Source: Burkholderia aenigmatica
GTDB lineage: Bacteria; Pseudomonadota; Gammaproteobacteria; Burkholderiales; Burkholderiaceae
Length of the DNA stretch: 64,000 nucleotides
Assembly (NCBI RefSeq): GCF_902499175.1
Contig: NZ_CABVQC010000034.1
Location: 26,199-90,198, forward strand
Direction of reading: 5' to 3'
The translations under genes were made by a program, and so were the position numbers. Below, in pieces: positions 34,171-42,857 of the stretch (positions within the stretch are counted from its first letter, which is position 1; each line of letters opens with the position of its first letter). The notes beneath the pieces were generated by a model. The model was not told where the DNA came from. It worked only from the letters and a program-made list of their open reading frames with translations, and ran no database searches.

Positions 34171-34932
34171 TCAGGCGTCGCGTTCGCCGGCCGGCGGCGG
34201 TGGCGACGCGCGCATCGCGTCGACCACCGTGCGCATGCGCCGCCAGTGCGAGCCTTCCCAGAACACGCGCCGGCATACGTCGCACGCGGCGAAGCGCCGG
34301 TGCCGCTGCCGGACGCCGGCCGGCACGCGCGGCGCGGCGGCGGCCGCGTCGAGCGGATGCAGCGGGGCATTGCAGCGCAGGCACAGCCGGAACGGCCGCA
34401 TGTGCGGTGCGAGATCGAGCCGCTCGAACAGTTCACGCAGCTGATCGGACGGCTGCAGCGCGTGCAGGTAGCAGCCGCGCTCGACCGCGCGCCGCTTGAG
34501 CAGCTCGCGGTCGCGGGTCAGCACGATCCGGCCCTCTCGCGCGGCGAGCGCCGCGAGCTCGTCGTCGCGGTAGTGGTTGTCGTAGCAGGTGTCGAAGCCC
34601 GCGAGGCGCAACAGTTGCGCGAGGCCGCCGAGATGCGCGTCGGCGACAAAGCGCCATTGCGCCGGCTGCGGCGCGGTAGCCCCGTTCACCGTGGATTGCG
34701 CGCGTTCCGGAAAGGCTTCGACCCGGTCGCCGTCGTCGAGCGGCCGGTCGAGCGCGGCCGGCGCGTCGTTCACGCAGAGCCGGCCGATTTCGGTATGCGG
34801 GACGCCGAGCGCCTCGATCGCATGCTTCACCGTCGCATCGCGCGCGCACGCGTGCCCGAACGCGCGGTCGCGCTGCGCGCGCGGGAGAAAGGCGTTCAGT
34901 TCGTCGTGGAAGCGGAAGGTCGCGGTCGCCAT
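34171..34932 (-). CDS. MoaD/ubiquitin-like plus Mut7-C RNase fusion protein
   Basis: Protein of 253 residues. The N-terminal part (about 1-85) has a beta-grasp, MoaD/ThiS-like pattern (FRFHDELNAFLP ... VNDAPAALDRPLDDGDRVEAFP). The C-terminal part (about 95-240) is a Mut7-C domain: a PIN-like fold with acidic residues in RFVADAHLGGLAQLLRLAGFDT, YDNHYRDDELAALA and ILTRDRELLKRR, then a zinc-ribbon with CLRCN and CDVCRRVFWEGSH. Mut7-C proteins are presumed ribonucleases, but no substrate is known. The start at 34930-34932 matches the family. It is divergent from the dehydrogenase gene at 35029. Confidence 0.85.
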   Translation of the reverse strand: MATATFRFHDELNAFLPRAQRDRAFGHACARDATVKHAIEALGVPHTEIGRLCVNDAPAALDRPLDDGDRVEAFPERAQSTVNGATAPQPAQWRFVADAHLGGLAQLLRLAGFDTCYDNHYRDDELAALAAREGRIVLTRDRELLKRRAVERGCYLHALQPSDQLRELFERLDLAPHMRPFRLCLRCNAPLHPLDAAAAAPRVPAGVRQRHRRFAACDVCRRVFWEGSHWRRMRTVVDAMRASPPPPAGERDA

Positions 34933-35028
34933 GCGCGCAGTATGGCACCGCGCACGGGTGGCCGCGTGCCCTGCAGATGCCACGCATCTGTGGTTAACTC
35001 CCCGCTTCACGGAGCGAAGGAGCGGGAA

Positions 35029-35898
35029 ATGGATCTCGGATTTATCGGGCTGGGCGAAATGGGGCAGGCAATCGCGACGAACCTGCTGAAGGCCGGGCAC
35101 ACGGTGCGGGTCTGGAACCGGTCGCGCGAGCGCGCCGAGCCGCTCGCCGCGCTCGGCGCGCAGATCGTCGACACGCCGGCCGACGCGTTTCGCGGCGACG
35201 CGGTGTTCTCGATGCTGGCCGACGACGCCGCGGCGCGCGCGATCTTCGACGATGCGCTGCTCGCGCAGGCGCCACGCGGCCTGATCCACGTCAACATGGC
35301 GACGGTGTCGGTCGCGCTGGCCGAATCGCTCGCGCACGCGCATGCGTCGCGCGGTATCCATTACGTCGCCGCGCCGGTGATGGGGCGGCCCGATGTCGCG
35401 GCGGCCGCGCGCCTGACGATCATGGCGGGCGGCCCGGCCGAGGCGATCGACCGCGTGCAGCCGCTGTTCGACGCGATCGGCCAGAAGACCTGGCGGTTCG
35501 GTTCGCTGCCGCAGCACGCGAACGTCGCGAAGATCGCCGCGAACTTCACGCTCGCGTCGGCGATCGAGACGCTCGGCGAGGCGTCCGCGCTGCTGGGCGC
35601 GCACGGCGTCGCGATGCGCGACTTCCTCGACGTGATCACCGGCAGCGTGTTTCCGGGCCCCGTCTACGAAGGCTACGGCTCGATGATCGCCGAGCGGCAC
35701 TACGAGCCCGCGCGCTTCAAGGCGCGCCTCGGGCTGAAGGATGTTCGCCTCGCGCTGGAGGCCGGCGACGCCGTGTCGGTGCCGTTGCCGGTGGCGAGCG
35801 TCGTGCGCGACAACCTGCTCGACGCGCTCGCGCACGGCGGCGGCGAGCAGGATTTCGCGGTGCTCGGCGAAGTCGCGCTGCGCCGCGCGGGCCGCTGA
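35029..35898 (+). CDS. NAD(P)-dependent oxidoreductase, 3-hydroxyisobutyrate dehydrogenase family
   Basis: Beta-hydroxyacid dehydrogenase of 289 residues. The N-terminal Rossmann domain begins LGFIGLGEMGQAIATNLLKAGHTVRVWNRS (dinucleotide loop GLGEMG), the substrate-site region reads HYVAAPVMGRPDVA (consensus APVSGG altered to APVMGR), and the catalytic lysine lies in HANVAKIAANF (K about 167). The NRS after the second strand favours NADP. Candidates are tartronate semialdehyde or short-chain aldehyde reduction (GLYR-like); the altered substrate motif prevents a firmer call. The start is fixed by GAAGGAGCGGGAA. Confidence 0.85.
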   Translation: MDLGFIGLGEMGQAIATNLLKAGHTVRVWNRSRERAEPLAALGAQIVDTPADAFRGDAVFSMLADDAAARAIFDDALLAQAPRGLIHVNMATVSVALAESLAHAHASRGIHYVAAPVMGRPDVAAAARLTIMAGGPAEAIDRVQPLFDAIGQKTWRFGSLPQHANVAKIAANFTLASAIETLGEASALLGAHGVAMRDFLDVITGSVFPGPVYEGYGSMIAERHYEPARFKARLGLKDVRLALEAGDAVSVPLPVASVVRDNLLDALAHGGGEQDFAVLGEVALRRAGR

Positions 35899-35974
35899 TC
35901 CGTCGCGCGACAGAAGTCCGGCGCATTGGCATAATCGACGTTTCGTTTTCCCTTTCATCCAGGCAGAGGCGAGC

Positions 35975-36616
35975 ATGAACTTGCATACGTGGTGGCTTTT
36001 CGTGGCGACGGTGTTCGTCGTGTCGGCGATTCCGGGCCCGAACATGCTGCTGGTGATGACGCACGGCGCGCGGCACGGGCTGCGGCGTTCGACGTGGACG
36101 ATGGCCGGCTGTCTCAGCGCGCTGGTGCTGATGCTGTCGGTGTCGGCGGCGGGCCTCGGCGCGGTGCTCGAAGCCTGGCCGGCGATGTTCAACACGCTGC
36201 GCTACGCGGGCGCGGCCTACCTCGTCTACCTCGGTGTGAAGGCGTGGCGCGCACGCGTCGACGACGATGCGCCTGCCGCCGACGTCGAAACCGTGTCGCG
36301 CCAGGCCGCGCCGGCATCGCGCGGGACGCTGTTCCGCAACGGCTTCCTGGTCGCGGGCAGCAACCCGAAGGCGATCCTGTTCGCGGCCGCGCTGCTGCCG
36401 CAGTTCATCAACGCGGCCGAACCGACGCTGCCGCAGTTCGGCGTCCTCGTCGTCACGTTCGCGGTGATCGAGGTGAGCTGGTATCTCGTCTACGCGTCGT
36501 TCGGCACGCGCATCGGCGCGACGCTGAAGAGCCAGAGCGTCGCGAAGATCTTCAACCGGCTGACGGGCGGGTTGTTCGTCGGCTTCGGCGCGATGATGGC
36601 ACTAGTCCGTCACTGA
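35975..36616 (+). CDS. LysE/RhtB family amino-acid exporter
   Basis: Inner-membrane exporter of 213 residues with six hydrophobic segments. The family signature is visible in FVVSAIPGPNMLLVMTHGARHGLRRS (about 14-39) and GFLVAGSNPKAILFAAALLPQF (about 123-144). Substrates in this family include lysine, homoserine, threonine and other amino acids; the sequence does not say which. It follows the dehydrogenase gene by 76 bases and has its own ribosome-binding site (GAGGCGAGC) and terminator. Confidence 0.9.
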   Translation: MNLHTWWLFVATVFVVSAIPGPNMLLVMTHGARHGLRRSTWTMAGCLSALVLMLSVSAAGLGAVLEAWPAMFNTLRYAGAAYLVYLGVKAWRARVDDDAPAADVETVSRQAAPASRGTLFRNGFLVAGSNPKAILFAAALLPQFINAAEPTLPQFGVLVVTFAVIEVSWYLVYASFGTRIGATLKSQSVAKIFNRLTGGLFVGFGAMMALVRH

Positions 36617-36637
36617 TTTCGAACTGACACCGGCGCG

Positions 36638-36681
36638 CCGAACGCCCCGTCCCTCGCAAGAGGGCGGGGCGTTCGGCTTTT
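36638..36681 (+). terminator. Terminator after the LysE-type gene
   Basis: A long stem CCGAACGCCCCG / CGGGGCGTTCGG with an internal CCCTC/GAGGG extension is followed by CTTTTC. Confidence 0.8.
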
Positions 36682-36691
36682 CGGGCCGGGT

Positions 36692-37975
36692 TTACGTCCG
36701 CGGGCGCGTCAACGCCGCTGCGCCGGCCCCGCGTCCGGCCGAGAGCCCGAAGACGGTGGCCGTGCCGGCGAACGCGAACCCGACGCCGCACACCGCGCTC
36801 CATCCGCCCCAGGCCCACGCACCGCCTGCGAGCACCGCACCGAGCGCGCCGCCGATGAAGAACAACCCGACGAACAGCCCGTTCAGGCGGCCGCGTGCGG
36901 CCGGGTTCAGCAGGTTGATCTCGCGGCGGCCGATCGTCTGGTCGACGATGACGCCCGCGTCCAGCAGCGCCGCGCCACCGGCCAGCAGCGCGAGCGCGAC
37001 GCCGCGATGCGCAGGCGCGTCGAAGCCGAACCAGCCGGCGCCCGCGATGCCGAGCACGACGAGCGCCGCGAGCATCGTGCCGTGTGCGATCCGCTGCGCG
37101 GCCGGGCCGTGGCCATGGTCGCCGGCACGGCCCGCGAGCGGTGTGACGATCGCGCCGCTGGCGCCGGCGAATGCGAACAGCGCGATCCCGTGCAGATCGA
37201 GGCCGAACGGCGGCTGCGCGAGCCGCAGCCCGACCGCGGTCCAGAATGCGCTGAACGCGGCCATCGCGAGCGCCGCCGACAGCGCATGCCGGCGCAGCAC
37301 CGGCTCGTCGGCCAGCAGGCGCCCCATCGATGCGAGCAGCGCGCGGTAGCCGGCCGTGATCGACGGCGTGCGCGACGGCAGGCGCAGCGCGAGTATGACG
37401 GCGATCGCGGCGTTCGCGAGCGCGGCCAGCACGTAGAACCCGCGCCAGCCGGCCGAGCCCGCAATCAGGCTCGCGAGCGGCCGCGACAGCAGGATGCCCA
37501 GCATCAGCCCGCTCATCACGTTGCCGACCGCGCGGCCGCGCTGCGCCTCGGGTGCCATCGACGCGGCCATCGGCACGAGCATCTGGATCACGCTCGACGC
37601 GGCGCCGGCCACGAGCGTCGCCAACAGGAACACGGTGCCCGACCGCGTGAACGCGGGCAGCGCGAGCGCGGCCGCGCAGGCAGCCAGCGTCACGACGATC
37701 AGGCGGCGGTTCTCGAGCAGGTCGACCAGCGGGACGAGCAGCACGAGCCCGGCCGCGTAGCCGAGCTGCGGCAGCATCGCGACGAGGCCGGTCAGGCCGG
37801 GCGGCAGGTGCAGGTCGGCGCTGATCGGGCCCGTCAGCGGTTGCGCGGCGAACAGGTCCATCACGATCACGCCGACCGTCGCGGCGAAGAACAGCGTCAT
37901 GCCCGCGCTCAGCGCGGGCGGCGCGCCGGCGGACGTGCGAATGGCGGTGGGGCAAGGGTTGGCGGGGCAGTTCAT
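36692..37975 (-). CDS. MFS transporter (DHA-type drug/sugar efflux)
   Basis: Inner-membrane transporter of 427 residues with about 12 hydrophobic segments. Features of the drug:H+ antiporter group include FAAQPLTGPISADLHLPPGLTGLVAMLPQLGYAAGLVLLVPL near the N terminus and RGRAVGNVMSGLMLGILLSRP in segment 4-5 (motif C-like glycines). The substrate is unknown. It is divergent from a LysR regulator gene across a 97-base region, which suggests local regulation. Confidence 0.85.
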   Translation of the reverse strand: MNCPANPCPTAIRTSAGAPPALSAGMTLFFAATVGVIVMDLFAAQPLTGPISADLHLPPGLTGLVAMLPQLGYAAGLVLLVPLVDLLENRRLIVVTLAACAAALALPAFTRSGTVFLLATLVAGAASSVIQMLVPMAASMAPEAQRGRAVGNVMSGLMLGILLSRPLASLIAGSAGWRGFYVLAALANAAIAVILALRLPSRTPSITAGYRALLASMGRLLADEPVLRRHALSAALAMAAFSAFWTAVGLRLAQPPFGLDLHGIALFAFAGASGAIVTPLAGRAGDHGHGPAAQRIAHGTMLAALVVLGIAGAGWFGFDAPAHRGVALALLAGGAALLDAGVIVDQTIGRREINLLNPAARGRLNGLFVGLFFIGGALGAVLAGGAWAWGGWSAVCGVGFAFAGTATVFGLSAGRGAGAAALTRPRT

Positions 37976-38072
37976 CGGAAACCTGGCGAGTGGGTCGTAG
38001 GAGTACCCATCGTAGGTGTCCGATGTTTATGCGACAATTGAAATATCTCTAACATGATTATGCGAGTTTGTT

Positions 38073-39002
38073 TTGAATACGCGTGATCTCCAGGCATTCG
38101 TCGCGGTGGTCGACAGCGGGTCGATGGTCGCCGCGGCCGCGAAGCTCCACCTGACGCAGCCGGGCCTGACGCGGCGCGTGCAGAACCTCGAAACGCTGCT
38201 CGGCATGCCGCTGCTCGACCGGCAAAGCAAGCCGCTGAAGCCGACCGCCGCCGGGCGCGACGTCTACGCGCTCGCGCGCAACGTGCTGGGCGCGGTCGAC
38301 GAACTGATGGCGGCGGGTGCGCCCGACAGCGAGCCGTCGGGCGAGCTGCGCATCGGCGTGCCGCCGTTCCTGTCCGAGCTGGCGCTCGAGCAGCCGATCG
38401 ACCGGCTGCGCGACGCGTTTCCGCGCCTGACGCTGCGGGTGACGGCCGGCTGGTCGCCGGCGCTGATGCAGGGCGTCGAGCGCGGCGCGCTCGACGTCGC
38501 GGCCGTGATGGTGCCGGCCAGCGCGGCGCTGCCCGATGCGTTCACGTCGACGCTGCTCGGCACGCAGCCGACGGTGCTCGTTGCCGCGCGCGACTATCCG
38601 CTGCCGGACGGTCCGCTGTCGATCGATACGCTGTCGGGTTATCCGTGGGTGCTGAGTCAGGACGGCTGCGGGATGCGTTCGGCGCTGAGCCGCTCGCTCG
38701 GCGCGGCCGGGCTGCCGTTCGATGTCGCGGTCGAGGCGTTCGGCTCCGAGCTGCAGCTGTCGCTCGTCGCGCGCGGCGCGGGCATCGGCATTGCCGCGCC
38801 GAACGCGCTGGCGCGCAGCGCGCATCGCGATGCGCTGAGGGTGGTGGAAACGGTGGGGCTGGAGACGCGGATCAACGTGTGGATCGTGCACGGCGCGCTG
38901 CCGGGCCGTCTGGTGCGGCCTGTCGCACTGCTGCGCGATGCGCTGGGCGAGGTGCTCGACCAGGTAAACAGGGCGGGGTCAGATGCAATGAACGCCATCT
39001 AG
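38073..39002 (+). CDS. LysR family transcriptional regulator
   Basis: Regulator of 309 residues with the LysR helix-turn-helix at the N terminus (LQAFVAVVDSGSMVAAAAKLHLTQPGLTRRV, about 5-35) and an effector domain ending near 295. The only start fitting the family N terminus is TTG at 38073 (MNTRDLQAF); the nearby ATGs are in other frames. A rare start and a weak upstream site suggest low expression. It is divergent from the MFS gene, its likely target. Confidence 0.9.
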   Translation: MNTRDLQAFVAVVDSGSMVAAAAKLHLTQPGLTRRVQNLETLLGMPLLDRQSKPLKPTAAGRDVYALARNVLGAVDELMAAGAPDSEPSGELRIGVPPFLSELALEQPIDRLRDAFPRLTLRVTAGWSPALMQGVERGALDVAAVMVPASAALPDAFTSTLLGTQPTVLVAARDYPLPDGPLSIDTLSGYPWVLSQDGCGMRSALSRSLGAAGLPFDVAVEAFGSELQLSLVARGAGIGIAAPNALARSAHRDALRVVETVGLETRINVWIVHGALPGRLVRPVALLRDALGEVLDQVNRAGSDAMNAI

Positions 39003-39045
39003 AGGCGGCATTCGAGGGAAAATCCTTATTTTCTCTACGGAAATG

Positions 39046-39074
39046 TTGCAATGCGGAAACCGATTCGCTATAGT
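39046..39074 (+). promoter_or_regulatory. Promoter of a candidate small RNA
   Basis: TTGCAA (39046-39051), a 17-base spacer and TATAGT (39069-39074) form a good sigma70 promoter that reads into a 60-base segment ending in a terminator, with no open reading frame. Confidence 0.65.
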
Positions 39075-39080
39075 TGCACC

Positions 39081-39140
39081 TGTCTCCTCCATGTCTCCTC
39101 TGATATGGATTCAGCCCGCCTCTTAGGCGGGCTTTTTTTT
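39081..39140 (+). ncRNA. Candidate 60-nt small RNA with two anti-Shine-Dalgarno-like repeats
   Basis: The predicted transcript starts near 39081 and consists of a pyrimidine-rich 5' part in which TGTCTCCTC occurs twice (39081-39089 and 39092-39100), a short linker, and a strong terminator hairpin with eight T residues. Unpaired CUCCU motifs can pair with ribosome-binding sites, which is the design of known CU-rich riboregulators. It lies between a LysR gene and the convergent OmpW-like gene. It has not been compared with known Burkholderia sRNAs. Confidence 0.55.
39113..39140 (+). terminator. Terminator of the small RNA candidate
   Basis: AGCCCGCC-TCTTA-GGCGGGCT followed by a run of T residues. 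Its upstream promoter and the absence of a gene in between suggest it ends a short transcript and also stops LysR read-through. Confidence 0.88.
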
Positions 39141-39186
39141 GCCTGCGATTTTGTCGCGGCCTTCCATTCGTCGTCCGTCGCGGCGC

Positions 39187-40023
39187 TCAGAACTTGTACG
39201 TCATCCCGACGTAGCTGATGATCGGGTCCGCCTTCAGGTCCGATTTCGACTCCGAGAGCACCGTGCCGTCGGCCGCCTTGATCGTCACCGTCGACGTCGT
39301 CTTCAGCGGAATGTACGTCACCGACGCGATCAGCCCGAAGTGCTCGGTCATGTTGTACTGCAGGCCCGCGTTGAACACCGGCTGCCATGACGACGACGCC
39401 TTCGCTTCCACCGATGTCGTACCCGGCTTGCCCGCGCCCGCCGCGAGAATCGCGCCGAGGTTGTCCTGCGTCTGCTTGATGAAGTTCGAGTTGAGCTGCA
39501 GGTCGCTGAACCAGTTGTACGACACGCCGAGGCCGAGGAACGGCCGGAACTTCGCGGTCGCCGCGCCGAAGTAGTACTGCAGCAGCATCGCCGGGCTCCA
39601 CTGCCGCACGCTCTTCACGATCGGGTTGACCGACGCCAGCCCGATGTTCTGCGTGCCGAGCGCGCCGGCGGGGCCGGGCGGCCTGATCGTGCCCTGGCCC
39701 GACACCTTGAACACCGGCGGCACGCCGGCCACCGACGTCACCGCGATGTGGTCGGTGAGGAAGTGGCTGACCGTCAGGCCGACCGTGTCGGCGCCGCTCG
39801 TGCGCAGCCCGGTGCCCGGCGACGTGAACGACGGCGGCAGCCGCAGCGGCGTGTTGATCGGCGTCGGCGCGACGTTGGTCGTCATCGGCGTGCTGCTCTG
39901 CTGCGGCATCACGTGGAACCAGCCCAGCGTGACGACGTTGCTGCCGGCGCTCTGCGCGTGCGCCGCGAGCGGCGCCAGCACGGCGGCGCCGGCCGCCGCG
40001 CAGAGAAGGGTTTTCTTCATCAC
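39187..40023 (-). CDS. OmpW family outer-membrane protein
   Basis: Predicted eight-stranded outer-membrane barrel of 278 residues. A signal peptide (cleavage after AHAQ, about 24) is followed by SNVVTLGWFHVMPQQSS, alternating hydrophobic beta strands such as LLQYYFGAATAKFRPFLGLGVSYNWF, and a C-terminal strand SYVGMTYKF ending in the Phe needed for BAM-dependent insertion. OmpW proteins form narrow hydrophobic channels; the ligand here is unknown. A second ATG one codon in is equally possible. It is the last gene of a unit with two DUF2957 lipoproteins, 15 bases after the preceding stop. Confidence 0.9.
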   Translation of the reverse strand: MMKKTLLCAAAGAAVLAPLAAHAQSAGSNVVTLGWFHVMPQQSSTPMTTNVAPTPINTPLRLPPSFTSPGTGLRTSGADTVGLTVSHFLTDHIAVTSVAGVPPVFKVSGQGTIRPPGPAGALGTQNIGLASVNPIVKSVRQWSPAMLLQYYFGAATAKFRPFLGLGVSYNWFSDLQLNSNFIKQTQDNLGAILAAGAGKPGTTSVEAKASSSWQPVFNAGLQYNMTEHFGLIASVTYIPLKTTSTVTIKAADGTVLSESKSDLKADPIISYVGMTYKF

Positions 40024-40038
40024 GGCTTCCCCCTCCGC

Positions 40039-41280
40039 TTACTGGACGAACGCGCCGATCGTGAAATACGGCGTCGATCCGGCGTTGTCGAGGAACCCGA
40101 ACACGCCACCCGTGAAGATGAACTTGCCGGTCGGCGTCGTGCTGCTGGCACCCGTATGGATCGTCGTGACCGTGCCCGGCACCGTCTGCGTGTAGTCGAG
40201 ATCGAGCGCGGTCGCGAGCGACGCCTGCGACGCGTTGAACGGATCGAGCAGCGTGGCCTGCTTGTCGGTCAGCGCGGTGGTGCGGTAGTCGAACTGGCTG
40301 TCGACGCCGATGTACTCGCCGTTCTGCGAGCCGACTGCGATCGTCGTCTGCGGTGCGAGGATCGAGATGCTCGATTCGTCGTCGGCGGTGAGGCCCGGCA
40401 CGCCGTTGCTGTTCGGCGTCGGGTTCGGGTTCGCGACGCCCGTGCGTACGAGGATCGGCACGAGCTGGTTGCGCAGCTTGCCGACGATCATGAAGCCCTT
40501 GCCCTGCGGCGTCGCCGACAGCGTCGGTTTCAGCTGGCTCGCGTAGTTGTTCGACTGGAACGCACCGCTGCCGTCCGCCGACTGCACGAAGTTCGTGCCT
40601 TGCTGCGTGCACGCGCCGCCGGCGAACTGGCCGGTCGTGTCGCACTTGGTCCAGCTGCCGTCGGCGTTGATCGTCACCTTCGCGTCGATCGATGCCGGCG
40701 CGAATTTCTGCGACGGCACCTCACCGAAGCCCGTATGACTGTATGTGCCCGCCACCTTCGTGATGTCGGTCTCGATCGACGAGAAGCCGATGAACGGGTA
40801 GTACGGGAATTTCGTGTCGGGCACCGCGGCCTGGCCGAGCACGCCGTTGAACTGGATTTCCTTGCCGGGAATCGTGCCGCCCGCGACGCCCATGCCGACG
40901 AAGATGCGCGCCGGGCGCGACGGATCGAGGCTCGCGCCGTTCAGGCGGAACGCGCACTGGTTCAGCTTGTTGGTCGGCAGCAGCGTTTCCTGCGTGAGCG
41001 TGCCGCTGTCGACGGTGCCCGCGCGGGTCGGCACGACGGTGCCGGTCGTTTGCGGCACCGGTGATTCGACATAGGTGACCTGCCAGGTCATCTTGGTCGT
41101 GTCGAGCTGGACCTTCGCGAGTTCGCCGCTGCCCGCGCCACCCGTAAACACGGTGCTGTAGTCGAGCGTGGCAGGACAGAGCCGGTCTTCGACGAGCGGG
41201 GGCGGATTGTCGCTGCCGCCGCCGCAGGCGGAAAGAAGGGGGGCGGCAAGGGCCGCCGCCAGAATGAGGTTGCGCTTCAT
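40039..41280 (-). CDS. DUF2957 family lipoprotein (copy 2)
   Basis: Predicted secreted lipoprotein of 413 residues, with a lipobox at LLSAC followed by a GGGSDNPPP linker. The body is beta-rich with many Thr/Gly/Asn residues and short conserved blocks shared with the upstream paralogue: GGAGSGE, FVGMGVAGGTIPG, PFIGFSSIETDITKVAGTY, VRTGVANPNPTP and DDESSISILAP. No enzyme motif is recognised. The family is largely restricted to Burkholderia and relatives, which is from general knowledge. It stands between its paralogue and an OmpW-like gene, suggesting a joint surface role. Confidence 0.82.
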   Translation of the reverse strand: MKRNLILAAALAAPLLSACGGGSDNPPPLVEDRLCPATLDYSTVFTGGAGSGELAKVQLDTTKMTWQVTYVESPVPQTTGTVVPTRAGTVDSGTLTQETLLPTNKLNQCAFRLNGASLDPSRPARIFVGMGVAGGTIPGKEIQFNGVLGQAAVPDTKFPYYPFIGFSSIETDITKVAGTYSHTGFGEVPSQKFAPASIDAKVTINADGSWTKCDTTGQFAGGACTQQGTNFVQSADGSGAFQSNNYASQLKPTLSATPQGKGFMIVGKLRNQLVPILVRTGVANPNPTPNSNGVPGLTADDESSISILAPQTTIAVGSQNGEYIGVDSQFDYRTTALTDKQATLLDPFNASQASLATALDLDYTQTVPGTVTTIHTGASSTTPTGKFIFTGGVFGFLDNAGSTPYFTIGAFVQ

Positions 41281-41423
41281 GTTGCTCCTCCAGATTTGTC
41301 TTGTGCGGCGGCCAGCTCCCTGTCGGCCGCTTCTGTTGGTTGTGCTCGTCCTGCCTGCGCCGTGCCGCGCGCGCTCGTGCGTTCCGCGACGGCGGCCAGC
41401 CCGCCGTCGCGTCCTCGTTCGCT

Positions 41424-42857
41424 CTACTTGCTGATCTGCGCGCCCACGCCGAAGTACGGTGTCGACGACGTGGTCGAGTTCGCCGACGTCGACGTGACGC
41501 CGCCGTTCACCGTGCCCTGGATCAGCGCCGCGTACAGCCCGCCCGTCGCGATCACCACGCCCGATGCGGACGGGTAGTTCGCGCCGCTCGGCGGCGTCGT
41601 CGCCGCGTTCAGCAGGCCCGGCGTCGTCTGCCCGTAGTCGAGCGTGAAGCCGTCTTCCTCGACCTGCGTACTCGGGTTGATGAACGACGCGTTGCCGCCG
41701 CGGATCAGGGCCGCCGTGTACTTGAAGTTCGAGTCCGCACCCGCGTAGCCGCCGTCGATCGTGCCCGACGTGATTGCCGTCGCCGCGCCGAGCACCGCGA
41801 TGCCCGATTCGTCGTCGACCTGCGCATCGGTATGCAGCGGCGCCGTGCCGAGGTTCACGTTGCCCGTACGCACGATCACCGGCACCGTCGCACCGTTGAG
41901 CTGGCCGATCACCATGTGCGCGGTCGCCGACTTGCCGGTCGCGCCGATGAGCGGCAACTGCGTTTGCGGCAGCGTCTGCGGCGCCTTCGTGCTGTCGAAG
42001 TAGCCGCCGTTCGCGGTGTTCGCGGTCCACGGGTTGCCGGTCGTCTGGCAGCCGCCCGAACTCGTCGACGTGCAGGCGCCGTTCCCGTCGAACGTCTCGC
42101 TCGAGTTCGTGCCCTTCGTCGCGTAGTTGCCCGACGGCACGAGGTGGTAGATCAGCGCGTTGTACGTGCCCGGCAGCTTCGTGATGTCGGTCGTCGTGTT
42201 CGCGAAGCCGAGGAACGGATAGAAGTCGAAGTGGCGCTTCGGCACCTGGCCGACGTTCTGGTAGAGCACGACCGGGCCGAGCGCGATCGTCAGCCCGTCG
42301 TACTGGACCGTCGCACCCGGAATGCCGCCGCCCGCGACGCCCATGCCGACCAGCAGCATCGGCGGGTTCGCCTGGTTGAAGTCGGCGGCCGTCGAGTACG
42401 TGGCGCCGCTCGGCGCCTTGCCCGTGCCCGGCGTGAGGATGAATGCGCAGCGCGTCTGCTCGGCGGTCGGCAGCGTGCCGGCCGGCGGGTGCATGACCGC
42501 GCCGGTGATCGTCGTGCCGGCGCGGCTCGGCGTGACCGTGCCGGTCGCGAGCGGAATCGGCGATTCGAGCCACTTGAGCGTGTAGGTCATCGCCACGGCG
42601 TCGATGTTGACGCTGACGATCTCGCCGCTACCGGCGCCGCCGAGATACGTGCTCTTCACGATGTCGGCGTCGGCCGGGCACAGCGAGCCGTTGACGGGCT
42701 GCGACGGCGGCGGCCCTTGCGTGCCGCAGCTGGAACCGGAACATTGGGGCGCGTTGATCGGCGCGACTGCGCCGCCGGAATCTCCCCCTCCACATGCAAC
42801 CAGGAAAGGGGCAATGGCAAAGGCCGTTGCCACCCCCTTCGATAAGGTGTGCGACAT
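41424..42857 (-). CDS. DUF2957 family lipoprotein (copy 1)
   Basis: Lipoprotein of 477 residues; the signal peptide ends FLVAC and is followed by GGGDSGG. It shares the blocks YLGGAGSGEIVSVNID, VGMGVAGGGIPG, PFLGFANTTTDITKLPGTYN, VRTGNVNLG and DDESGIAVLGAAT with the downstream copy, showing a tandem duplication with considerable divergence. The C terminus STPYFGVGAQISK is also matched (STPYFTIGAFVQ). The function is unknown. It is the first gene of the DUF2957-DUF2957-OmpW unit, 143 bases before copy 2, and has GGAG upstream of its ATG. Confidence 0.83.
   Translation of the reverse strand: MSHTLSKGVATAFAIAPFLVACGGGDSGGAVAPINAPQCSGSSCGTQGPPPSQPVNGSLCPADADIVKSTYLGGAGSGEIVSVNIDAVAMTYTLKWLESPIPLATGTVTPSRAGTTITGAVMHPPAGTLPTAEQTRCAFILTPGTGKAPSGATYSTAADFNQANPPMLLVGMGVAGGGIPGATVQYDGLTIALGPVVLYQNVGQVPKRHFDFYPFLGFANTTTDITKLPGTYNALIYHLVPSGNYATKGTNSSETFDGNGACTSTSSGGCQTTGNPWTANTANGGYFDSTKAPQTLPQTQLPLIGATGKSATAHMVIGQLNGATVPVIVRTGNVNLGTAPLHTDAQVDDESGIAVLGAATAITSGTIDGGYAGADSNFKYTAALIRGGNASFINPSTQVEEDGFTLDYGQTTPGLLNAATTPPSGANYPSASGVVIATGGLYAALIQGTVNGGVTSTSANSTTSSTPYFGVGAQISK

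Noticed and set aside
34153..35028. N-terminal extension of the 3-hydroxyisobutyrate dehydrogenase-family gene to 34153
   Set aside because: It runs antisense through the Mut7-C gene and lacks homology; the Rossmann motif begins right after the ATG at 35029.
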